Below are positions 32,994 through 42,400 of a DNA stretch of 64,000 nt, piece by piece. The stretch covers positions 4,030,001-4,094,000 of the forward strand of contig BJKQ01000002.1 of NCBI GenBank assembly GCA_006538405.1, read 5' to 3'. This DNA comes from Hansfordia pulvinata. Taxonomy: Eukaryota > Ascomycota > Sordariomycetes > Xylariales. Below the pieces are notes generated by a model. The model did not search any database. It was not told the origin of the DNA and saw nothing but the letters and a program-made list of their open reading frames with translations. The position numbers were made by a program, and so were the translations under genes. The first letter of the stretch is position 1, and each line of letters begins with the position of its first letter.

Positions 32994-34955
32994 TCACTCG
33001 GCTGCATGTGGCTTGCCTGCGGGCTTCATCCAGGAAAACGCCGAAGCGCCACCGACAGGGTTGGCCGAGGTGCGAGGAGGCCCAGACGCGTTCCGCGTCT
33101 CTCGTCCGGCAGGAGCTTGCGCTTGGCCCGTCAAAGCACCAGATGCTGTCGGCCGGGCCTCGGCCCCGCTTAGCATTGGCTTCTTCGGGTCCCAGCGGAT
33201 CACGTTGCCCGGCCCGGCATCCGCGGCCCCCTGGCTTTTGCGACGAAGCTCGCTGCTCGACTTGGCGGTGCTGGGGAGCGCCTCGCCTGTTGCCCCTGTT
33301 CGGCTCGATGAGACCGAGCTGACAGCTTTCGCAGGCTTCAATACCTTCATGTTCCTCCCCCCTCGCCCCGCTGGCTGATATCCGCTCAGGAGTGCGTTCT
33401 CCTTGTGTTCGGGGCCATTGGGCGCCGTGCCTTGCCGCCACGAGTTCCAAATACTGCCAGCAGTGGAGGGTCGCCTCGTTCTATCCGAGGCTGAATCGTT
33501 CCTGTGCCCGGCTTCTCGTGACGGTGTCTCTGATCTACCCATCTCTCTGCTGTGACCTTCGCTCTCCGCGCCACTCTCGGACATGTTGCTGGTGCTGACG
33601 ACTGCAGACGGCTTGATGGGCTGTTCTGGAGGTGGCGTGAACACCCCTTGGGGGTCCTGGCCTTGTGCCTCGTCTTTCATTGCTTCGTCCGTGTTGGATG
33701 GCGCAATGGGTGTCTTGGCTTCGGCGGAAACGAACGGACGAGCGGTGGCGTTGAGCCTTGGCTTCTCCGGGAGATAGCACATGGTGCGAATGTTCCTGAA
33801 AAGGGCGCTGTCTTCGGGGCGGACAAAGGGCACTGAAAGCTTCTCGCGATCGCTGCTGAGCAGGGTCATGCGGTTTTGAGACAGGAGGACATCCGCCGAA
33901 TGTTCCCGAAGGGTCTCACTTCCAATGAAAATCCGGAGTGATCTCTTGGCTTCGTTGCTGTCCACTTGCTCCATCCCAACCACATCAAACGAGGTCATGA
34001 CGCTCGGCATCTGGGGAGCAGGGCTCATGCCTCGCGAGTTTGAATGTGAAACCGAGGCTTCGGTCAGATAAACGGGCAGGCGAATCCGATAAACACCGTC
34101 CAAGTCTCTGTGAATGTCGTCACCCAAGTCCAGATCCTTCAACAAAGAGTATTCGATGACGGACTTCTGCGAGCCGGTACATATGTCGGCGTACAACAGC
34201 GTGTCATGGGCGAAATTGGGGGTGAGCCAGCATCGGACAATGGAGGGCACCGACCCCAGGACGAAGAAGCTCGGAGGAGGGTCGGGTATGCTAACAGGCG
34301 AGTCATCATCGCGGCCGCCCGGTGTGAAGGCAGTGTCGAGGCCCAAGCTACTCCCGTGGCCTGAAGCGACAGAGTGGTGGGAATGGACAGAGTGCACCGA
34401 GTGGCCAGCCGAGCTGTGCCTACCGTCAGACTTGTGCGAAAGCGAACGCTCCATTCCATGGCCACCCCCAAGCCCGCTGGTGGGTCGCGTAGGGCCAAAG
34501 TCACCAGATTGTCTACCGTTCTGAGCCCAGCTCGAGCCCTGCAAGGCACTCTCATCGAACCGGACGCTGTTGGCCCTCGACGCAGCGCCTCGTCTGGCGG
34601 GCTCGTCCTCGGCGTCTAGATGGAGGCTTCCCAGCAGATTCTGGCCCTGCTCTTCAAAATCGTCAAACATTTCGTCGTCAGGTATTTGAATCGGCCCTGA
34701 CGGCGGCAAGTCAGTGTCTTTCCCACCACAGATAAGGAAAGCCGAGCGGGGGGTTCCCATACCATGTTGCGGGGTGCCACCAATGGCACTAGGAAAGGGG
34801 GAGTTCCAAGCAGATTTGATGGCGGCGTCGTCAGCTTGGCGCTTCTCTAAGCGAGCCAGTCTTTCAGCATGGTTGCTCTGGACCAACTGGATTTGCTTGA
34901 CATCCATCTGGACACCGTAGAGTTCGTCGCGCGACACCGGGTAACGAGGATCCAT
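32994..34955 (-). CDS. Conserved fungal protein with a degenerate retropepsin-like segment
   Basis: Single exon, 653 aa from the ATG at 34955 (MDPRYPVSRDELYGVQ); the longer open frame upstream has no ATG. Residues 15-45 look like a short coiled coil. A Ser/His-rich disordered part follows (HSVHSVHSHHSV). The folded core, about 215-375, contains FFVLGSVPSIVRCWLTPNF, then DTLLYADICTGSQKSVIEYSLL, and later RIFIGSETLREHSADVLLSQN. The ICTGSQKSVI segment has the shape of an aspartyl-protease 'D-T/S-G' loop followed by a retropepsin-like layout, but the catalytic Asp is replaced by Cys. The rest is low-complexity with many Ser/Arg/Thr. Homologues in ascomycetes are often labelled as ubiquitin hydrolase, a name I cannot support from this sequence. 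The retropepsin comparison is inference. Confidence 0.72.
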   Translation of the reverse strand: MDPRYPVSRDELYGVQMDVKQIQLVQSNHAERLARLEKRQADDAAIKSAWNSPFPSAIGGTPQHGMGTPRSAFLICGGKDTDLPPSGPIQIPDDEMFDDFEEQGQNLLGSLHLDAEDEPARRGAASRANSVRFDESALQGSSWAQNGRQSGDFGPTRPTSGLGGGHGMERSLSHKSDGRHSSAGHSVHSVHSHHSVASGHGSSLGLDTAFTPGGRDDDSPVSIPDPPPSFFVLGSVPSIVRCWLTPNFAHDTLLYADICTGSQKSVIEYSLLKDLDLGDDIHRDLDGVYRIRLPVYLTEASVSHSNSRGMSPAPQMPSVMTSFDVVGMEQVDSNEAKRSLRIFIGSETLREHSADVLLSQNRMTLLSSDREKLSVPFVRPEDSALFRNIRTMCYLPEKPRLNATARPFVSAEAKTPIAPSNTDEAMKDEAQGQDPQGVFTPPPEQPIKPSAVVSTSNMSESGAESEGHSREMGRSETPSREAGHRNDSASDRTRRPSTAGSIWNSWRQGTAPNGPEHKENALLSGYQPAGRGGRNMKVLKPAKAVSSVSSSRTGATGEALPSTAKSSSELRRKSQGAADAGPGNVIRWDPKKPMLSGAEARPTASGALTGQAQAPAGRETRNASGPPRTSANPVGGASAFSWMKPAGKPHAAE

Positions 34956-36790
34956 CCCCAACCCCAAACAGAAGCTCCCAAGGGCAGAGTCACGAGCCAG
35001 TCGATCCGAACCTTTCGATTATGAAGCAATAGGTTTATCGGTCGATGGCTTGAGATTGCTCGGGACGCTGGGCAGCTTGGCACGAAGCGGGTGACAGCTA
35101 GCGCATAGCATTCGCAAGGCCTGGCTCAAGTGCAGGCTCGAGAAGAAGACCGATCCAATTGCTAGGTGACCAAGCTTCGAGAGCCCGCAGGCTTAGGTCT
35201 GCGCGGTAAGCAAGGGCGGGAGTCTTTATCCCTCAAAAGCTATTGGAAAGCCCCAGCACTTCCCCCGCATCGCCAGAGACCCCAAGCGTGTCGTGGATTT
35301 TCAGCTGCCACTGCAAACTCCCCAGCCAAAAGGTCGAAACAGTAAGATGTTCCCGAGTATCGGCGTGATGAACGATGAACGATCGATAGTGAAGCTGGGC
35401 CGCCTCAGCCGAGTCGCGTAAGCGTGCGGGAGGGCGGGGTCGCTCAAGTATATGCGGTCGCGCGTTGAAACGTAGAAATCGGTGCTTCAGGGTCGGATCG
35501 GAGGGTGGATGTGGAACAAAGCCCTCGAGGCGGGAGGGAGATCGGCACCGGAGACGTGACGGTTATCTGGGTCACTTCCGTAGCTGGCCACGCGTGTGTA
35601 ATGTAGGTGGAAGATGTTTTTGAGTATCGGAAGTTGGCGGAGGCTTCAGGTATCACGATGGTGCTGGTAAGGGGAGAAGCCGGATGAACGGCGGCGTTCT
35701 GAGGAGAGCAAGCAACACGTCGCGTGCAGGGGCTTTCAGCGGATTTCGAATGGTTGAGACTGAACAGCGAGCAAAACAGGCGCGGGAGAGCAGTCGGGCG
35801 GTTCGAGGTAATCCGGGGCCGCAAGCAGGGAGGAGCAAGACTGGGCTTCGGATTTCAGGACCGAAGGGATAGAGGGCGTGGCGGTGGGTAGCAGCAGGAG
35901 ATGAGAGGCTGATTAGAAGGGGTGTACGGTGAGAGCTGGCGTCTATAGAGATTGGTGGAAGCCGAGATGGGCGATGGGGATGAAGAGGATTGAGGTTGAG
36001 GCTAAGCGGTGCGCCAGGGATCGGAGGTTGGTTGTGGATGAGGTTGCCTCACCGGTCCGAGCTGCTGTCGCTCCCAGCGATGGACGCACGTTGCACTGGA
36101 GCCCTCGAGCCGGTTGACAGGTGGTGGGCTGCAGCAGGGCCATGGCCGCCGCAAGGCCTGGAAAAGAGTATCGTGGTAGGGGGCACATGTACCTATCGTA
36201 TCTCTGTACGGGGTGGACGGAGGGCAGATACAGGCGTGGCAGTGGGGGTTCTGTGGGCTCGTAGGTATCCTCCGTCATGAGGCTCGTACCATCGTTGCCG
36301 AATGGATGCTGGCAGTCAGGCACACCCGACTGGACCTGGTGCATCTAATGTTATAAGGGGGCACTCGAATATCACAGCCTCCAGAGTCAAGACTGCGAGG
36401 TGCTGGGATTGAGTGAGAGCACCTTAAAGCGTTCCTCAATCTTCCCAGCGAAACAACAAAATTGTACCTACGCAATTCCCAACGCGTGATAGTGGGTTGA
36501 AGCGCCAACATGACCAACCCGAGTCCAATAACTCGAGTTCGAGTTCGAGGGGTGGGGGGCCATCAGCCATCCGCGTACAAGTACCTCCAATCAACAGGCA
36601 GCGGTACTCCAGGCCACAGCCACGATGAGGTACACCCAACGCATCACTCTCCTCTAGGAGGTAGGTTCTAGGGCTGTTCCAGCACGCCGAAACGTCACGA
36701 GGCCTCGTCGTGAAGACAAGCACCCTGGAGCCCTCGTCATCTCACAACACGAAGAACAATTATCTCAATGTGATTCGTATTGGCGCCCCT
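34956..36790. other. Intergenic, no supported gene
   Basis: About 1.8 kb between the retropepsin-like gene's start and the IAH1 3' end. Both strands show only short open frames. Probable promoter and leader of the gene ending at 32994 lie at 34956-35450. Nothing else recognised. Confidence 0.5.
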
Positions 36791-37906
36791 TTAAAGTACG
36801 CAGGCGCCCCTCCGCCCTCGGACCATCCCAGTGCCGCGCAGCTGGTCTGAGCTCCCATCTTGGTTGGGCCCGGCTGGACGACGGCTGCTTCGAGGACTAC
36901 AACTGATCCCAAGCTGGCCAGATCCAGCCCTCTTTCGTCCCTGCCCGGGAGCGGGCAGGTGCTGCTTGGCGGCCTCGAACATGACCCTGTAGGCGTTGCC
37001 GCTCAGGTGCAGGCCGTCGGGGAGCAGAGACTCGAGCGCGCCCCGTTGGCCGCCCGTGTAGCCCAGCGGCGTCCCGCTCGGGTCGAAGCCCGGGGTCTGC
37101 CGGACAGCCTCCTCCATGAGCGCCTTCTGGTAGTCCATCAGCTCGACGCCCGGCACCTCGGCCGCCACCTTGCGGGCCATCTCCGAGTACGCGGCCGTGT
37201 TGAAGGCCCGCCGGATGACCTGCTTGTGCCCGCCCTGCAGGTCGAGCTCCTCGCAGCGCATCTCGTCGATCGGGGGCGGCGTCACGAGCACGATCTTGGG
37301 GGCGTGGGCCTTGACGACGTCGTGCGTGACAATCTTGGTCAGGTTCTCCTTGTACTCCTCAATGGGGACGTGCTGGGTCGTCCCGGGCAGGTCCAGCACG
37401 GCGTCGTTGGCCCCCAGGAGTACAAACTGGTGCGTGCTTGATCAGTCGGATGTTATGTCGTGTCATCCCGCAACGCCGTCCGGGGGCCAGGAGCTTGGCG
37501 GCGGCAGGCAGGCAGACAAGGCTCGCAGGGCTTACCAGGTACTCGATTCTTGGAGATCCAGGCGATGGGGGTGCAAGGACTTGGGGAAGAATGTCCAGCA
37601 CGTTCCGCGTGTTGTAGCCCGAGAAGCCCCTGTTGATGACGTCGAAGCGTCGGATGCAGACTGATCGGTCAGGTCATGTTTGCTCGAAGCCCCCCCTGGG
37701 AGCCAAGACGTTTTTCAACTCACTGTTCTGCAGGGCGCCCTGGAACGAGAACCCATCCTGGACGTCACTTGACTGCTGGAACAGCGAGTCTCCGAGGAGG
37801 ACAACTTGGTTGTACGGTTTCTGGCGGCGGTTCAGTCCTTGTGCGAGCAGCTGTGCAGGCGGGGTTGATGGGCAGGGCCTGCGGGCAGCCAACTTACAAA
37901 GGACAT
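36791..37906 (-). CDS. IAH1: GDSL/SGNH esterase, isoamyl acetate-hydrolysing type
   Basis: Four exons: 37906-37898, 37820-37724, 37660-37536 and 37426-36791; 288 aa. Exon 1 codes only Met-Ser-Phe. The SGNH blocks are all present: LLGDSLFQ (Ser15, block I), INRGFSGYNTRN (block II), LLGANDA (Asn84, block III) and LPDGLHLSGNAY (Asp214 and His217, block V). These define the catalytic triad and oxyanion hole of this hydrolase family; yeast Iah1 hydrolyses isoamyl acetate. After His217 an extra tail of about 65 residues, rich in Arg, Gly, Ser and Pro, replaces the usual short end; it may be a lineage-specific extension or a missed intron. All splice sites are GT-AG and keep frame. Confidence 0.9.
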
Positions 37907-39442
37907 GATGCTGAACACGTTCAAGTCTTGCAATAGTGTTTGTCAGTTGTCGTCTCTGTAGAAACATATGCGAGCTCGATGCTCGGTGAGACATCATCCC
38001 CATCGAGTTCGACGACTGAACGAGGCAAACCACCCCGCCAAGTCCGGCCTTACCTCCCGTTGGTACTTGCCGGCGGGTTGGGTACCTTACGCGGGTCGAC
38101 ATGGGGACCAATAGAGGGGAATGAGCCTACCTACCTGCGTACCGTGTTTGTGTGCTGATGGTTCGAGTCTGTAACTCAAGAGTGACGGGAGAGAAGAGCT
38201 CTGTGGGCTAGCAGAGCCAAGGATGCGCAAGACGGCGTGCTTACCTATAGAGACCTACCTGCCGTACTGACACCGCACGAGCGCTCGGGCGCGTACTGCT
38301 GCGGGAGGTGGTGAGGGGCATTACAAGGTGGCCCGCCGGCCCCGCTGTGGGAGGGCGTGGTAGCCCGGTTGTACCACCCACGGCTTCGGGCATCTCCTCC
38401 GTGTAGGTACTTGTGCCTCGCCTGCCCACAAAGCTATCGAACATGTACCAGCAAAGAAGCAGGCCGGGCCTGAATCCGTGAATGGTGTCTGGATTGAGAG
38501 ACTGGTGGCTGCCAATGAAGTTCTCTTGTAAGTATATACCAAATCAACGACCATCACCTCGCATTGGCAGGGCTTCCCGTGCGTATTGATCCCCTCTGTT
38601 CCCCGGTTGGGTCGCTGCACGGCTTTGCTCCCGTCCCCAAGGCTTTTGAAGTTCCGCAGCGCCCAGCCCATTTGAGGTAAGGTACCTAAGTACCTATAAC
38701 GTAGTACGTAAACCGCCATGATTCCCGTGGAACACGTGTGGGCATTGGAGCTTCCTCCTAATGCCGATCTACCATTCATAATGAAAAGCGGCTCCTTTCC
38801 AGGCTGGCAGCTGGAAGATAATCAGGTGACAGGAATTCACAATGAGGCCAGAACACGAAATACATCTGGTAGGCACACGTCAGAAACGAATTGGACATAA
38901 CGGTCTTGTACACGGATGGGTGACCGTTAGGTGCACCGCTGCCACGAGTCGGTACGGGCGGTCCTCCGTCGGGTACGCGATGACTCTGATCATCCATGCC
39001 ACAAACGCGGCAGAGAGCCCACTTTGTCCGTACCCGGCCCGCAGACGCTGGTACCTGACTAAGACCGCCCAACTGGGGAGCCGCTAGCTTATCGCAGGTC
39101 TTTGACTGGCTCCGCTGCTTATCGCAACTTTTTGGTCGACCTTACCTTCCCGCCAGCGAAATTTTGGCTGGTCAATCGCTTGCTGCCGAACGCAGGCGCA
39201 TGGCGGCTCTTTTCCTGCCAAAGCCGAGCAGAAAAAAAAAATAAGTCGGCGATCGATTCACGCAACCTCACTTCCGCCAGCGCTGCCAGCACGCCTCCGG
39301 AGCCTCAACCTCCCGCATACGCCTCACGACCACGCCGCCATAGCGCCCCGGCCCCAGCTCCCAGACCAAAGGGGGGTTCAACAGCACAGCAGCGGTTGGA
39401 TGGGGCCGCCCGCACCCGCAACACGACACGACCCTCTTCAAC
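37907..39442. other. Divergent promoter region between IAH1 and UTP10
   Basis: No supported gene. Contains GTACCT and GTAGGT words near 38100 and 38690. Immediate upstream of UTP10 is GC-rich and A-rich at 39230-39245. No site assigned. Confidence 0.5.
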
Positions 39443-42400
39443 ATGGCGACCTCGTTAGCTGCGCAGCTGGCGCAAATCGCCGCCGACTCCAAGTCGACGC
39501 TCGACGTCAAGGCCCAGAAGGCCGCGCACTCCAAGTCCCTCATCTTCCAGCCGCGCGTCGCCGCCTCCCAGAACTTCCACTCGCTCTACGCCGTTTGCCT
39601 CGAGGGCTTCGACGACCTCTGCCGCCTCGACTCGCGCTTCACCCAGTTCGCTGCCACCCTCTTCAGCGAGCAGAGCCAGAATGAGGACCGCACCCAGATG
39701 ACGGCCGACGAGAATGCCGGCCTCGACAAGCGGATCAATGCCTTTCTGCGTCTCGTCGGCGCTCGCCTGAGGCTCATGCCCGCCATCAAGGCCCTGGAGT
39801 GGCTCGTCCGCAGGTTCAGGATCCACGAATACAACACCCACGCCCTCATCTCCGCCTTCCTGCCCTACCACTCCATTCCCGCCTTCACTACTCTGCTCTC
39901 CATCTTGCCCTCGACCCTGCCGCCGGTCTACAGATTCCTGCGCCCCTACGTCGAGACCCTGACCGCCCCGCCTCGCTCCGCCATTGTCCACCAGGCCACC
40001 CTCCACCCCGACTTCCTCGCCGCTGTCTCGACGCATGCCCTCGACTCGTGCAGCCACCAGCAGCACTACCCTGCGCTGATCGCCTTCTGGGCCGGTGTCA
40101 TGACGGAGGCCGTCAACGGCATGCTCGACAAAATGCGCTCCGGCCGCCGCAACATCCAGCGAACCAACGACCAGGCCCTCCTCCAACAGATTGGCCCCAT
40201 TCTGGGCAACGCCATGGTTATGACCAAAGCCCCGGACCTGCAGATCGCTTCATACATGGTCCTGGCTGTCTTTGTTGCCAAGGGCGACCTCGAGGACAAC
40301 GCCATTACGGTTCTGATGGAGCAGCTCGTGTCTGGCTGGACGACCGAGTCTCTCCGGCCAGGCCTTGTCTGCCTGTCGATCCTCGCTCAGTACAGATCTG
40401 CCAAGCAGCTCTCATCCAAGTTGACCAAGGTTCTCCTGAAGGTTCAGGGCCTGCCGCAGGTCCTCGTGGAGATCAGCAAGGAACACAACATCAGCAAGCT
40501 CGCGAACGGCCTCTGTCTCGGCCTGGTCGATCGTCTGCACAAGAAGGGCGATGCCAGGGGCATTTCTACCATTGAGGCGCTGCTCCACCAGCTGGTCGTG
40601 AGCGAAAGCCAGGCTATTGTCATCTTCAAATCGCTGCTGCTGGCCGCCCACCGGATCGACGACGAGGTGGATGCGCAGGGTGAGGTGCGGAAAGCCCTGG
40701 CCTCGACTATAATCGGTCTGACCCAAGCCGAGTCTGACGTGCACCAAATCTTCTCCAAAGTCATAACCGACACTGATGTCGACGTGGACGCTTTGGAGCT
40801 GAGACTCGACACCCGAATCCGACCCAACGCGATTGCCGTTCCACAGGACGAGGACACGCAGATGAAGGACGACGAGGATGAAGAAGCGAGCGTCGAAGAC
40901 TTTGCCTCCGCGTTGGACCGCGTCAAGGGATTCACGACCGCGCCCACAGACTCGTGCCTCCGCGGTTCTTCGTCGGGCATCTTCGCTGACCTGTGCTCCG
41001 TCTTTCTGGCTTCACTGACGCAGCCCCAGAACACCGAGGCATTCATCCTTGCCGCCCCACTGCGGCGCGAAGAAGCCCACTCAGGCCCGTTCTTCTGCTC
41101 GTTCTTCATGAAGATATGGTGTGGTCCCTACCCCACTTTGGCCCGAGTTGCAGCTTTGGAGACCGTCAAGGCCCGCCTCAAGCAGGACGACTGCCAAGGC
41201 TTGGACTTCCAGGCTCTGCTGCCGTACTGTGTTGCGGCCCTGAACGACCCATCGAAAAAGGTCCGACGTGCTGCTGCCGATGTTGCGATTGTGCTCGAGA
41301 GCCTGGCTCCGAAAGGGGACGCCAAGTCGCTGAATCGGACCATCTGGGCCAAGGAGGATCTCGTTGACGATGGCTCGCTGGCGTGGATGGGCCAGGACGT
41401 GGCTCGCAAGCTTTTCCAGAGTGTCATCATACCCGCTCTGGAAGAATGTGTACTCAACGCCAGCCAGATACAGGCCGTGCTGCAGAATGCCCTGAATAGC
41501 AGCAAGGACTCTGACAAGGACAAGAAGAGCGGCCTTTCCCACAGCGCCCGGCTGTCTATCCTCACCTTCTTTGCGAGCCACACCGTTGGCAGCCCTCTTC
41601 TTACCGTCAAACTCCGACTGCTTGCGCCTCTCAACCACGTCAAGGGGGTCTCTGGGACAACCAGGACGCAGCTACTGCTCCCCCTGCTCGAGAAGTGGCT
41701 TTCCCTGGCGCCCGAGGACGCCGACAAGGCGTGTAGGGAGGAGAAGGTTGACGGGCCGTCCCTTGACCAGAGCAGTGTCGACATCATCCTGCCCAATGAC
41801 AAGGCCGGCCTCGACTTCTTCTTCCAGGCTACCAAAGCTCCCGAACTGCCCCAAAGACCCAACCTCCTACGCGCCCTGTTCCAACGCATCCAGAAGGTCT
41901 GGCCCTCTATCAAATCCGAGGCCAAGTCCGTCATAGCCCACCAGATGCTCGAGCTGACGCAGAAGAATTGGATCTCCGAGCGGAACCTGGTGTCTGAGGA
42001 GGCCGCTGATTTACTGAGGAACACCGACCTCACCACCGAGATACTGCTCGACTTTTTGGAGAGTCTGCAGCCGACGGCGAAGATGGCGACCGAGCCGCCG
42101 CCCGGCAAGCGCCGGAGGACGAGCTCCTCCGAGGCGCACCGCGGACTCGGGACGCAGACCACTCCCGAGTTGACTGCCACGCTCAAGCAAGTCACATTCG
42201 TGCTGCAGCTGGTGGAAGGATCCGACCCGGCCAAGCACCCGCAGCTCCTGAACGCTCTGTTCAACGCCCTCTCCGAGCTGCAGCAGTTTAGGATACTGGT
42301 TGGCTCGGAGCTGGGGTACCTCCAGAATCTTGTTCTTCGCAGCCTGCTCGCCATGGTGCCGGCGTACAAGAAGGACCCGAGCTTGAAGATCGACCCGTCC

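Noticed and set aside
38155..38200. GGTTCGAGTC resembling a tRNA B box
   Set aside because: No matching T-stem, no A box at the right distance upstream and no acceptor-stem pairing.
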